Positions 45,631 through 54,620 are shown, counted from the stretch's first letter. The stretch is 64,000 bases of DNA from UKL13-3 sp040387195 (GCA_040387195.1 JAZKEF010000017.1:1-64000), one strand, 5' to 3'. The notes: generated from the letters alone by a model not told the origin. Translations and numbers: made by a program.

Positions 45631-46371
45631 CTACCCATGTCCCTTCCAGATATCCCAGCTTTTCTCCGCCTGTAAATGCAACATTTCGAGCCCGTTTTTA
45701 GTTGTTGCACCTTGCTGCTTACAAAATGTTAAAAATATAGTTTCAATGGGAAGGTAGATAAGGTCGTAGGCAATATGATCGGGTGTTATTTGTTCATAAG
45801 GAATAGGTGGTGCTGCATCAATATTAGGGAACATCCCGAGTGGAGTACAGTTGATGATAAGTTTATGACTGGTAAAGTGAGCAGGTGTAAGGTCTGCATA
45901 AGCTAATTGTCCTGCGGTAGGATTACGGCTGACATATGTGTTAAGTATCCCATTTTTTCGCAACACATATGCAACGGCTTTTGCTGCCCCTCCTGTTCCT
46001 AAAATCAATGCCTGGTGTATTCGCTTGTTTTGAATTAATGGGAGCAAGGTGTTTTCAAAACCAAACACGTCTGTATTGTAGCCTACCAATTTGTTTCCTG
46101 TTTTACAAACACAGTTTACGGCACCAACTTCGCGGGCCGAAACATCCAGATTATCCAACATTGGAATAATGGTTTCTTTATGTGGAATGGTCACATTAAA
46201 TCCTGCTAAGTCAGGTTCGTTAGCCAATAGCGTTTTCAATTGTTCTATATGTTCAATCGGAAAATTTTGGTATTCATAATCCAGCAAGGCAAGGGATAAA
46301 AACTTGCTGTTAAAATAGTTTTCGGAAAAACTGTTTTTTAAAGGATAACCAATGAGTCCGAATTTTTTCAT
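45631..46371 (-). CDS. aroE: Shikimate dehydrogenase
   Basis: A 246-residue NADPH-dependent enzyme that reduces 3-dehydroshikimate to shikimate. GLIGYPLKNSFSENYFN holds the shikimate-binding Ser pair, GFNVTIPHKETI the catalytic Lys, and LGTGGAAKAVAYVL the Rossmann motif. It starts 1 base after the stop of the upstream OmpA gene, so they share a transcript. The length is slightly short but within family range. Confidence 0.95.
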   Translation of the reverse strand: MKKFGLIGYPLKNSFSENYFNSKFLSLALLDYEYQNFPIEHIEQLKTLLANEPDLAGFNVTIPHKETIIPMLDNLDVSAREVGAVNCVCKTGNKLVGYNTDVFGFENTLLPLIQNKRIHQALILGTGGAAKAVAYVLRKNGILNTYVSRNPTAGQLAYADLTPAHFTSHKLIINCTPLGMFPNIDAAPPIPYEQITPDHIAYDLIYLPIETIFLTFCKQQGATTKNGLEMLHLQAEKSWDIWKGHG

Positions 46372-46372
46372 C

Positions 46373-47512
46373 TTACAATCGTTTGCGGTAAAACAGGATT
46401 TCGACTCTTCGATTGAGAGCCTTGGCTTGTTCAGTAACGTTGGGACGCAAAGGTAAACGGCTTCCTTTACCTTCAGTACGGATTATTGTAGTTTTTACAC
46501 CGGAATTTTTAAAATAGCTTGCAATGGTGTTAGCTCTATCCAGTGAAAGCTGTTCATTTAGCAACATATTTCCACTCGAATCGGTATGTCCGATAATGAT
46601 AATACTATCAAATACGGATCGGGCAAGTGAGTCGGTTAACCGTTTGAGTTTAGATAATTCGGCCACTTCGAGGGTTGATTCATTGGTTTGAAACGAGAAG
46701 AAGTAATTTTTGCGAACAGGTTTACGCTTACGGGTACTGTAACTACCAAAGGAATAAGCCTCCAGCAATACGCCCGAGTCGTATTCGCAATCCTCCAAAT
46801 CCGCAATAATCACTTTAAGACGATAAGGTTGGTTGGGTATAACGCGACAGGCTGCCACAATTGGTTTGGTGAGGCCATCATATTCAAGTTCAGTGTAAAG
46901 TGGGGCTTCGAAATAGTCATTTGCAACATACCACTCAGTATTTTTCTTGTGGTTTACGTTATTAATCATCACTGTAGTACCGTTGGGTAATGTGCCTATG
47001 TTTTTCGGTTTGGTGTTACGCCCATTTATCGGTTTTACGAGTAAGGCAAAAGCATCATTAAAATTCTTGCCTACAAATTCAGGATATTCATCGCTCCCAA
47101 ATGCAAAACGAAAGGCAATGCTGTCGTGTTGCGGAATAAAATCGAATTCGAGAACAGCCCCGTCACACATTTCGGCATGCGTAATAAAATCTTCGTCAAA
47201 GAAAAAATTTCGGCCAAAATTGGCACCTGCATTTGGGCGGCTGTTTTTTCCGGCAAACAGCTCAACTCTTCCGCTCGAAATGATAATACCTTTAGTAAAC
47301 CCCGTTAATTGCAGTGAGTCGGAAAATATCCCAAAAGCATTTGGATCACCTGTATACTTTACATTACTTAATGTGACTCCTGTTCCCATAAAATAGTTTT
47401 TCACCATGGAATGTGGTTTCAGGGTATCATTTGTCATAACAACCTTAATGCTCTGTTGTGCTTGAATATGAGAGCAATGTATTATAATGAAGATTAAAAT
47501 TATAAATCTCAC
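46373..47512 (-). CDS. OmpA-family protein with choice-of-anchor L domain
   Basis: A 379-residue protein starting with GTG, with a signal peptide ending HIQAQ. Residues ~35-240 fit the choice-of-anchor L domain of Bacteroidota (GTGVTLSNVKYTGDP, then LEFDFIPQHDSIAFRFAFGSDEYPEF). Residues ~275-379 are an OmpA C-terminal domain (IIIIGHTDSSGN and NRRVEILFYR), which binds peptidoglycan. The combination suggests a surface-exposed domain held to the cell wall. It is joined to aroE by a 1-base gap. Confidence 0.85.
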   Translation of the reverse strand: MRFIILIFIIIHCSHIQAQQSIKVVMTNDTLKPHSMVKNYFMGTGVTLSNVKYTGDPNAFGIFSDSLQLTGFTKGIIISSGRVELFAGKNSRPNAGANFGRNFFFDEDFITHAEMCDGAVLEFDFIPQHDSIAFRFAFGSDEYPEFVGKNFNDAFALLVKPINGRNTKPKNIGTLPNGTTVMINNVNHKKNTEWYVANDYFEAPLYTELEYDGLTKPIVAACRVIPNQPYRLKVIIADLEDCEYDSGVLLEAYSFGSYSTRKRKPVRKNYFFSFQTNESTLEVAELSKLKRLTDSLARSVFDSIIIIGHTDSSGNMLLNEQLSLDRANTIASYFKNSGVKTTIIRTEGKGSRLPLRPNVTEQAKALNRRVEILFYRKRL

Positions 47513-47579
47513 AGTTGCAATAAACAGAAAAAATTACGTTCACCCAACTTTTGATGAGAAGGTACCGTAATAGAGGCAT

Positions 47580-50177
47580 ATGAAAAGACAACTACTAAAA
47601 CACATTACAAAATCAATTTTTGTTCTGGCGCTGTTATGCGTTTCTTATTATTCGTTTACAAGCGGTTCGGGGGCACCTTCAGGTAATACCAATGCACCGG
47701 GAGATGGTAATTGTACCAGTTGCCATGGAGGTTCCGTTATTATTTCGGGAACCAATTGGAATAATATGTCAATCACCCATAATATTCCGGCCGGTGGTTA
47801 TGTACCCGGAAGTTCTTATACAATCAATGTTACCCATACCATTTCAGGGATTAATAAATGGGGTTTTCAGTTTACTGCTGTCAATGGTAGTTTCGCTAAA
47901 GTAGGAACTCTTATGGCCGGAACCGGATCTCAAACACTCGTGGGTGGCTGGATCACACATAATGCTTCCGGAACTGGCGGAACGGGAACTAAAACCTGGA
48001 CGTTCACCTGGGTAGCTCCTGCCTCAGGTGCGGGCATCATTTCTTTTTATGCAATTGTGAATGCGGCCAATGGCGATAACAATACTACCGGGGATCAAAT
48101 TTACTCCAAGTCAGTTTCGGTGCAGGAGTTTTCCAATATGCCAACTGCTGTCATTGATGGGATACCTCCCAGTGGAAACCTTTGTTTGGGTGATACTTTA
48201 AATTTATTGGGAAGTGGAATTAACTCCCCAACTCAATATGCATGGACCTTTACAGGAATCATTAATCCAACGTTGCAGGCCCAACAAAATCCCAAAGTAA
48301 TTTTTACCAGTGTTGGGCAAAAAACAATTACACTAAAAACCACGAATGGTTTTGGCTCATCACCTACTACCACAGTTTTTGTGAATGTAATCAACCGGCC
48401 ACCGGCTCCAATATCACCTTCGGGAGCAGTTAGTATATGTGGAAGCGACAGTGTATTGCTCAGTACAGATTTCAATTCATTGTTAACTTATTTATGGTCA
48501 CCAGGTAATCAGACAACATCAAGCATTAAAACTGTAACAGCAGGTACATACAAGGTGAAAGTAACCAATACTTCTACAGGTTGTTCTACAACCAGTATAA
48601 ATGCTACATTAACAGCTGCTGTTAAACCGGTACCTGTTTTAACGGTATCCAAAGACAGTATTTGTTCACTTGATTCCTTAACCCTCGGGTCGAGCACACC
48701 ATTTACCACCTATCGTTTTTTTGACGGCAGTAGTTTAAAATACAGCGGACCATTAGCCGACTATAAAGGGTTGTTTACTCCGGGTTTACGCAATATCGGA
48801 TTGGTGGTAACCGGTTCGGGTTGCAACAGTGATACCGTTCGCAAAACAGTTTATGTTCAACCATTGCTGGCAGCTCCGGGTCTTACCTGTGGGTCCAAAA
48901 CAACGTCTTCTGTTTCATTTAACTGGACAGCAGTTTCCGGCTCATCAGGTTATGAGGTTAGTGTGGATACAGGAAAAACATGGATTGCACCAAGCGGAAC
49001 ACTGACACATACGGTTACTGGATTGGCCCCGAACTCCAATGCACAGGTATGGGTGCGTGCTATCGATCCAGCCTTGTGTGCAAAAGGAAATACAGCCACT
49101 CTGGTTTGTACCAATGGTGCATGTGCTCCTATTACCTATACGATTCAATTTCCTGCAACAGCCTGCCTGCAGTCGAATGCAGATTCAACTTTGGTTGAGG
49201 TAAAACTTTCGAATATTAGTGCATCTAATGTGGGCATCAGTTATAATAATAATGTGTACACCAAAAGTATGGTATACGATGCAAAAGTATTTTTAGGTGC
49301 CAATACAGTGGTTGTGAAAATTGTGGATTCCGCTAATGTTGGCTGTCCAAGGATAGATACAACAATTCAACTTGCGGGAATCAATCCGATTACCAAAACA
49401 CCTGTTATGGGTATTCAGGGAGCATTGTGTTCCAATGATTCATCATTACATGTATTGGCCGTTTTCAATGCAAATAGCGGAGCCGATGCATTCCAGTTGT
49501 TCAGAAATGCAGAAACAACGCCATTCCATACCATCAATACCGTTGCAGGTGATACCGTAACCGTGGCAATGCTACGTAAACTTTCCCCGGTGCAAACCGG
49601 AGATATATTAAAAGCAGTAGCTGTAGATGCGCAAACAGGTTGTAAGAAGCCATCCTTGCCTTATACGGCAACCGTTCATCAGTCACCTAAACCCGGATTT
49701 ACAGCTTCGGCAACAGCACTTACGGTTGTATTTACAGATACTACTTTAAAGACAGCTAAACGCGACTGGAAATTTTTGGGAGCTATTCCTGATGAATTGA
49801 ACGGAGCTAAAACTACTACTAAAACATTTGCTACGGCAGGTAAAAAAGGGGTGATCATGTTAATGACAGATAGCAACGGATGCCAGGAAATGGCTGCTGC
49901 TGAAATTACACTCTTTAATGTGGGATTGAAAGAAATTACCAATGCTTCACCATTGAACATTCATCCGAATCCGGTTGGTTCAATGGTTTATTATACACTT
50001 GAGGGAACAGAAGATGCACAGGTAACCATTTATGATTTACATGGTAAACTGGTTAAACAACAAGTTGTAAAAGATGCTGAGAACAGGGTAGATGTACAGA
50101 TGTTAACCCCTGGATTGTACATGATCTATATCTCGCAATCGAATAATCATTATTTCTCGAAATTTATGAAGGAATAA
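47580..50177 (+). CDS. Large T9SS cargo protein with choice-of-anchor V, PKD-like and FN3-like domains
   Basis: An 865-residue secreted protein. After the signal peptide comes a choice-of-anchor V (reeler-like) domain that opens with GAPSGNTNAPGDGNCTSCHGG; Cys45, Cys48 and His49 form a CxxCH pattern. Immunoglobulin-like repeats follow near 190-275 (PKD-like, YAWTFTGI), 285-350 and 355-425, with a fibronectin type III-like part near 430-510 (SVSFNWTAVSGSSGYEVSV). The C-terminal ~75 residues are a type A sorting domain (NIHPNPVGSMVYY, then GLYMIYIS). It is probably a surface adhesin or matrix protein. A terminator follows. Confidence 0.85.
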   Translation: MKRQLLKHITKSIFVLALLCVSYYSFTSGSGAPSGNTNAPGDGNCTSCHGGSVIISGTNWNNMSITHNIPAGGYVPGSSYTINVTHTISGINKWGFQFTAVNGSFAKVGTLMAGTGSQTLVGGWITHNASGTGGTGTKTWTFTWVAPASGAGIISFYAIVNAANGDNNTTGDQIYSKSVSVQEFSNMPTAVIDGIPPSGNLCLGDTLNLLGSGINSPTQYAWTFTGIINPTLQAQQNPKVIFTSVGQKTITLKTTNGFGSSPTTTVFVNVINRPPAPISPSGAVSICGSDSVLLSTDFNSLLTYLWSPGNQTTSSIKTVTAGTYKVKVTNTSTGCSTTSINATLTAAVKPVPVLTVSKDSICSLDSLTLGSSTPFTTYRFFDGSSLKYSGPLADYKGLFTPGLRNIGLVVTGSGCNSDTVRKTVYVQPLLAAPGLTCGSKTTSSVSFNWTAVSGSSGYEVSVDTGKTWIAPSGTLTHTVTGLAPNSNAQVWVRAIDPALCAKGNTATLVCTNGACAPITYTIQFPATACLQSNADSTLVEVKLSNISASNVGISYNNNVYTKSMVYDAKVFLGANTVVVKIVDSANVGCPRIDTTIQLAGINPITKTPVMGIQGALCSNDSSLHVLAVFNANSGADAFQLFRNAETTPFHTINTVAGDTVTVAMLRKLSPVQTGDILKAVAVDAQTGCKKPSLPYTATVHQSPKPGFTASATALTVVFTDTTLKTAKRDWKFLGAIPDELNGAKTTTKTFATAGKKGVIMLMTDSNGCQEMAAAEITLFNVGLKEITNASPLNIHPNPVGSMVYYTLEGTEDAQVTIYDLHGKLVKQQVVKDAENRVDVQMLTPGLYMIYISQSNNHYFSKFMKE

Positions 50178-50199
50178 TTATTCAAACACCGCAAAAGAA

Positions 50200-50237
50200 A
50201 GGCTGCTACCGGAAACGATAGCAGCCTCTTTTGTTTT
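50200..50237 (+). terminator. Terminator after the large T9SS cargo gene
   Basis: AGGCTGCTA and TAGCAGCCT form a 9-base stem around CCGGAAACGA, followed by CTCTTTTGTTTT. It begins 22 bases after the stop. Confidence 0.8.
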
Positions 50238-50257
50238 AAGCCAATAATGTTTTCGCG

Positions 50258-50503
50258 CTATGCCTCATTACTTGTTGTTTCTCCTTCTGCATTCATATAA
50301 TAACTTAAAGCACCACTCGGACATTTTTTGACTTGTTCAACAATTGCCTGAGTGGGGGCTCCTTCAGGTTTAATCCATGGGCGCTCCTTGGGGTTGAAAA
50401 CGGAATTGAGCCCTTTCCAGCAAATGCTTGAGTGAATGCATTGGGCATTTTTCCAAATAATGGTTACTTCACCATTGGTATATTTTTTAGTTACTTCTTT
50501 CAT
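50258..50503 (-). CDS. YjdI-like (4Fe-4S) protein
   Basis: An 81-residue protein with a divergent mono-cluster ferredoxin-like domain: Cys22 and Cys28 in NAQCIHSSICWKGL and a later Cys in VKKCPSGALSY, with RPWIKPEGA between. These fit the Fer4_19/YjdI family. It may carry an iron-sulfur cluster for electron transfer. It follows the pirin gene at 50554 by 50 bases, in a group with redox-stress proteins. Confidence 0.8.
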   Translation of the reverse strand: MKEVTKKYTNGEVTIIWKNAQCIHSSICWKGLNSVFNPKERPWIKPEGAPTQAIVEQVKKCPSGALSYYMNAEGETTSNEA

Positions 50504-50553
50504 AAGATTAGTGGATTAAGCTATTCGGAGATTAAAGATATTTTTTTTATTCT

Positions 50554-51438
50554 TTACCCAATCTGCATAGGTACGTCCATCAATAAAATTTCACAGTCAG
50601 AATCGGCCTGGATGGAAAGTTCTTTAATGTCCCAAATGCCAAACCCATCACGTTTATTGAGTACCTGACCATTAATGGTAGCATTGCCTTCCATCATAAA
50701 CACGTATACTCCATTGCCTCCTTTTTGGACGGTGTATTTGGTTTTATGTTTGGCCTTAAATTTTCCCATGGTGAACCAAGCATCCTGATGGATATAGATT
50801 CCTCCGTATTTTTCGGGATCGGGTGATACTACTGTTTGCAGCTTATTGATGCGGTGTTTGGGCTCGAAGGCACGCTGATGGTATTTGGGTTTAATACTCG
50901 ACTCTTTCGGAAAAACCCAGATTTGAAAAATGCGAGCCTCCAAATCTTTGTTGGGATTAAACTCAGAGTGGTAAATTCCGGTGCCGGCACTCATATGTTG
51001 CAAATCATATTGCTGAATCACACTTCCATTGCCCATGCTGTCCTTATGCTCCAATGCTCCGAAATGAGGAATTGTTACAATTTCCATATTGTCGTGGGGG
51101 TGCATGGAGAACCCTCTTCCGGCAGCAATAATATCGTCATTTAGTACGCGTAATACACCAAAATTCATCCGATCCGGATTGTAATAATTGGCAAAGCTGA
51201 AAGAGTGTTTGGTTTGCAACCAACCCCAGTCGGCACCACCACGTGTATCCGCTTTATGCAATACCATATTACCTGCCAGTTTTGAATCCGGTTGTGGCAT
51301 ATGGTTAAAACCAACATTATCCAATAATGGTTTGAGTTCATCATTGTTGTTGGTCATTACTTCTTCGGCATTTACACCTTTAATGGCAAGTCCGGCAGTG
51401 GCCAACATTCCTACTTTAAAAAAATCCTTACGTTTCAT
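50554..51438 (-). CDS. Exported pirin-family bicupin
   Basis: A 294-residue pirin with an N-terminal leader (MKRKDFFKVGMLATAGLAIK) that resembles a Tat-type signal with RK in place of RR. The N-terminal cupin metal ligands are in MHPHDNMEIVT and HKDSMGNG, with MSAGTGIYHSE. Pirins include quercetinases and iron-dependent redox sensors. It is a paralogue of the cytoplasmic pirin at 52236. A terminator separates it from YceI upstream, so it needs its own promoter, which I could not place. Confidence 0.85.
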   Translation of the reverse strand: MKRKDFFKVGMLATAGLAIKGVNAEEVMTNNNDELKPLLDNVGFNHMPQPDSKLAGNMVLHKADTRGGADWGWLQTKHSFSFANYYNPDRMNFGVLRVLNDDIIAAGRGFSMHPHDNMEIVTIPHFGALEHKDSMGNGSVIQQYDLQHMSAGTGIYHSEFNPNKDLEARIFQIWVFPKESSIKPKYHQRAFEPKHRINKLQTVVSPDPEKYGGIYIHQDAWFTMGKFKAKHKTKYTVQKGGNGVYVFMMEGNATINGQVLNKRDGFGIWDIKELSIQADSDCEILLMDVPMQIG

Positions 51439-51515
51439 ATAACTGAATTTAAGAATAAACTACTAAGATACTGATTTTAATGATTTGTTTACCACGAAAG
51501 CAGTTCCTAATGGAT

Positions 51516-51555
51516 AAAATTAAAGCGCTGCATACTCTTGCAGCGCTTTAATTTT
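51516..51555 (-). terminator. Strong terminator after the YceI gene
   Basis: A perfect 17-base stem, AAAATTAAAGCGCTGCA with TGCAGCGCTTTAATTTT, around TACTCT. It begins 4 bases past the YceI stop on the minus strand, where the T-rich end of the stem serves as the U tract. Confidence 0.85.
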
Positions 51556-51559
51556 TGGG

Positions 51560-52102
51560 TTATGCCTGTTTATGTAATTCTATGTTCAGGTGCAGCTTTA
51601 CTTCGTCACTTACAACCGCTCCACCAGCCTCGGTAATCGCATCCCATTTTAATCCGAACTCTTTACGTTTGATGCTTCCGTTAATTTCAAATCCGGCTTT
51701 GGTATTGCCCCATGGATCAACCATGGTTCCTCCGTATTCAGCTGTCAATTCAATACTTTTGGTCACATCACGCAATGTGATGTCTCCTATAAGTTTGTAT
51801 TCGGTATCACTTGTTTTAGTAAACGAAGTTGATTTGAACGTCAATTGAGGGAAAGTTTCCGCATTAAAAAAGTCGTCCGATTTCAGGTGACCATCACGGT
51901 CGGCATTACCTGTTGTAATGCTGTTGATATCAGCCGTAAAACTGATCTGAGCATTGCTGAAATCTTCATTTGCTGTATTCAATAATCCTTGAAAGGAAGT
52001 GAATTTACCTGTTACAGTGGCTATTACCAGATGTTTTACTTTAAATGTTATTTCTGAGTGTGATGGGTCAATAGCCCATGTAGTTGCTGCTTGTGTTGTC
52101 AT
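51560..52102 (-). CDS. YceI-family lipid-binding protein
   Basis: A 180-residue lipocalin-like beta-barrel. WAIDPSHSEITFKVKHL, FTADINSITTGNADRDGHLKSDDFF and FPQLTFKST are the conserved parts. Family members bind polyisoprenoids and are often induced by stress. No signal peptide is visible, so this copy is probably cytoplasmic. It is flanked by pirin genes and ends in a strong terminator. Confidence 0.9.
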   Translation of the reverse strand: MTTQAATTWAIDPSHSEITFKVKHLVIATVTGKFTSFQGLLNTANEDFSNAQISFTADINSITTGNADRDGHLKSDDFFNAETFPQLTFKSTSFTKTSDTEYKLIGDITLRDVTKSIELTAEYGGTMVDPWGNTKAGFEINGSIKRKEFGLKWDAITEAGGAVVSDEVKLHLNIELHKQA

Positions 52103-52142
52103 GTTGTGTATGTGATAAATGTGTTATTTATGTTGTGTTAAT

Positions 52143-52156
52143 TTGTTACGTAATAA
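52143..52156. promoter_or_regulatory. Imperfect palindrome upstream of YceI
   Basis: TTGTTACGTAATAA has a perfect TTACGTAA core and one mismatched pair. It lies 41 bases before the YceI start. It shares the TTGT half with the palindrome at 53048 and could be a second operator for the MarR protein. Confidence 0.35.
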
Positions 52157-52235
52157 ATTCTTTCAGTATTCCTGAGGTCCCAGCGGGATTAGTGTGACTA
52201 TTACTTTTTCAGCGGAGCGTTCTTTCCACTTTTTC

Positions 52236-52961
52236 TTATCCCAACTCTATCATAGGCAGATCCATTACCAATACTCTTGCATTGGTGCTTGCTATAATGG
52301 TAAAGGTTTCATAATCGGTGATTCCAATGGCATCTCTGCGTTTGAGGTGTTCACCTGCAATTTCCACGTCACCATCAATTACAAATACATAAGCTCCGTT
52401 TCCGTTTTTCTTGCTTGTGTAGCTGATCTCCTTTGTCGCATCAAGATCAGTCTGGTTAAACCATGCTTGCTGATGAATAAAGATTGCTTCACCTTCCGTT
52501 TGTGTATCGGGTTTAATGATTTCCTGCCAGGTGTTTTTCCTGCCTTCAGGTAAATAGGTTTTCTGGTCATAACGGGGTGTTACATTTCCCTTATCGGGGA
52601 ACACCCAGATTTGAAACAATTTTACTGCCTCATCTTTATTGGGGTTCATTTCGGAGTGGAACACGCCTGATCCTGCACTCATAACCTGTACATCATTGGC
52701 TCGCATGATGCTGCCATTTCCCATACTGTCCTTGTGTTCCAGTGCACCTTCCTGCACCAGGGTGATGATTTCCATGTTATCGTGCGGATGTTTACCAAAG
52801 CCCATTCCCTGAGCTACTTCATCATCATTTAATACACGCAGTGCACCAAAGTGGATTTTTGTCGGATCATACCAGTTGGCAAAGCTGAATGAGTGTTTGG
52901 CATTTAACCAACCATGGTTGGCATGACCTCTGTTTTCGGAGCGATGAATAATTGTTTTCAT
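52236..52961 (-). CDS. Pirin-family bicupin (YhaK-like)
   Basis: A 241-residue cytoplasmic pirin. It opens with IIHRSENRGHANHGWLNAKH and has the metal-binding HPHDNMEIITL, LEHKDSMGNG and MSAGSGVFHSE. Its sequence is very close in pattern to the exported pirin at 50554. A promoter with a palindrome over its TTG box precedes it, directly after marR. Confidence 0.9.
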   Translation of the reverse strand: MKTIIHRSENRGHANHGWLNAKHSFSFANWYDPTKIHFGALRVLNDDEVAQGMGFGKHPHDNMEIITLVQEGALEHKDSMGNGSIMRANDVQVMSAGSGVFHSEMNPNKDEAVKLFQIWVFPDKGNVTPRYDQKTYLPEGRKNTWQEIIKPDTQTEGEAIFIHQQAWFNQTDLDATKEISYTSKKNGNGAYVFVIDGDVEIAGEHLKRRDAIGITDYETFTIIASTNARVLVMDLPMIELG

Positions 52962-53029
52962 ATTACCTTTTATTAAATCTGCCGGTTAGCGGATTGTTTG
53001 TGTTTTGTTCCTTAGTATCAAATACCATA

Positions 53030-53059
53030 CAAATGTATAAACATTAATTGTATATACAA
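53030..53059 (-). promoter_or_regulatory. Predicted pirin promoter with palindromic operator
   Basis: On the minus strand TTG (53057-53059), a 19-base spacer and TACATTTG (53030-53037), an exact TAnnTTTG match. The perfect 12-base palindrome TTGTATATACAA (53048-53059) covers the TTG box. It is a good candidate site for the MarR protein encoded just upstream. Confidence 0.6.
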
Positions 53060-53077
53060 GTATTGACATAAATTTTT

Positions 53078-53530
53078 TTACTCCCTCAATCGGTCCAGAG
53101 CGTCATTTATGGCCTCAGCCTCAATTTTTGTTAACCCTTTGAAGGATTGTCCCCAACTGTCATTGTGGGTGTCAATATCTGCCAAAAGGTCCAATCCTTT
53201 TTTAGTAATGATAATATCCACCTGTCTGCGATTGCTTTCACACACCTCGCGTTTCACAAAACCCTTTAACCTGAGTTTCTCTACCAAACGGGTAGCGTTT
53301 GAGTTTTTATCAATCATGCGCGAAGAAATATCAGACAGCATTAAAGGTTTTGGAGCCGAACCCCGTAAAATGCGAAGCACATTGTATTGCTGAGGAGAAA
53401 TACCAAAGGGTTTGAAACGTTGAATATTTTGCGCCTCCAACCAACTGGAAGTATACAATATATTAACTGCAAGCTTCTCAAATTCACTGCTGAATTTTTT
53501 ACTTTGTTTGATTTCTTCTTCTAGGCGCAT
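53078..53530 (-). CDS. MarR-family transcriptional regulator
   Basis: A 150-residue winged-helix repressor. ISPQQYNVLRILRG begins the helix-turn-helix part, LSDISSRMIDKNSNATRLVEKL is the recognition region, and RRQVDIIITKKG the wing. MarR proteins act as dimers at short palindromes and respond to phenolic or oxidising signals. It precedes the pirin and YceI genes on the same strand, whose upstream regions hold palindromes. Confidence 0.9.
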   Translation of the reverse strand: MRLEEEIKQSKKFSSEFEKLAVNILYTSSWLEAQNIQRFKPFGISPQQYNVLRILRGSAPKPLMLSDISSRMIDKNSNATRLVEKLRLKGFVKREVCESNRRQVDIIITKKGLDLLADIDTHNDSWGQSFKGLTKIEAEAINDALDRLRE

Positions 53531-53554
53531 AACTGCAATATGTGAAAATGTTGG

Positions 53555-54325
53555 CTATTTACAAAATGTTAACACAGCCTCGTAAAACTCTTTAGGTTTA
53601 TCGGCATGCAACCAATGGGCAGCATCCTCAATGGTATGCAAGGTTGCATTGGGGAATAAGCTGTAGATTTTTTCCATATCCGAATCCTGAATATAGCCCG
53701 ACAAGGAGCCTTTTAAGAACAGTGTTTCACCATCATATACATGAGAACTGTTAATAGGTTTGATGATGTTGGCGTAATCCTGAAACAAGGTGCGCAGGTT
53801 AAACTTCCATTCATAGGTTCCATTTTCGGTACGTTCCAGATTTTTTAAAATGAACTGACGGGTTCCAAAATCACCCAGAAAGGGTTTCATGGCCTCTTCG
53901 GCTTCCTTGCGTGTTTGAATGGAGTTCAGGTCTACCTGAAAAATGGCATCAAAAACATCATCATGCCCTGCACGGTATTCCCGTGGAGCCATATCGGCCA
54001 CTATCAGTTTTTCGCACAGGGTTGGATATTGTATGGCAAACATCATGGCTACCTTACCACCCATTGAATGTCCAAGTACGCATGCTTTGTCAATATGATG
54101 CTGGAACATAAAATCATTTACATCATCTACCATCAGTTGTAAGCTGTGTTCCTCGGTATGTGGCGATTTGCCATGGTTACGCATATCCAGTGACCATACA
54201 TGCAATCCTGCCTTGCCCCATTCGGTTGCCAGTGTATGCCAGTTATCCAGTGAACCTAAAAATCCATGGAGGATAATGAGGTTTTGTTCCCCCGTTCCAT
54301 ATTCCTTAAAATTTAATTCAAGCAT
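53555..54325 (-). CDS. Alpha/beta-fold hydrolase, YbfF-like
   Basis: A 256-residue esterase-like enzyme. ILHGFLGSLDNW forms the oxyanion region, Ser87 in LGHSMGGKVAM is the nucleophile and the C-terminal AAHWLHADKP holds the catalytic His. This matches YbfF-type acyl-CoA/ester hydrolases. It is 24 bases before marR on the same strand, so it may be co-transcribed. The natural substrate is unknown. Confidence 0.85.
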   Translation of the reverse strand: MLELNFKEYGTGEQNLIILHGFLGSLDNWHTLATEWGKAGLHVWSLDMRNHGKSPHTEEHSLQLMVDDVNDFMFQHHIDKACVLGHSMGGKVAMMFAIQYPTLCEKLIVADMAPREYRAGHDDVFDAIFQVDLNSIQTRKEAEEAMKPFLGDFGTRQFILKNLERTENGTYEWKFNLRTLFQDYANIIKPINSSHVYDGETLFLKGSLSGYIQDSDMEKIYSLFPNATLHTIEDAAHWLHADKPKEFYEAVLTFCK

Positions 54326-54330
54326 GGATG

Positions 54331-54338
54331 CGAAGATA
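54331..54338 (-). promoter_or_regulatory. Predicted -7 box, TATCTTCG
   Basis: Minus-strand TATCTTCGCATCC lies 5 bases before the ATG at 54325. It is the TTCG form seen at other starts. A leaderless or near-leaderless message is suggested. Confidence 0.4.
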
Positions 54339-54455
54339 GAAGAGGATTTGAGATTTGGAATTGAGATTTGTGAAGAAGAGGATGGATGTGGGAGGATAGA
54401 GGATGGAATTTTTGGAGGAGTGTTGAGATAAAAGAGAGAGAGAGAGGTTAGGTAA

Positions 54456-54493
54456 GCTGCCTGAGCTTCACGAAGTGAATGGCCGAAGGCAGC
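54456..54493. repeat. Double-stem inverted repeat
   Basis: An outer 7-base stem, GCTGCCT (54456-54462) with AGGCAGC (54487-54493), encloses a perfect TTCAC-GAA-GTGAA hairpin (54467-54479). The 295-base gap also has a purine-only-like tract (about 54335-54450). There is no gene in the gap. It looks like a REP-type element. Confidence 0.45.
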
Positions 54494-54620
54494 GAATTAT
54501 GAGTAGAAGGATGATTCAACAGATTTGCCAAATCACCGCGATCTGCGGGAAACATTCTCCGACTTTAAATAGCCATAGCTGTGTGTCCTGCAGATCTTAC
54601 CAAGTGTATGATAACAGAAT

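Noticed and set aside
54431..54446. CRISPR or tandem-repeat array
   Set aside because: The GAGAGA run is a simple dinucleotide tract with no spacer-repeat pattern.
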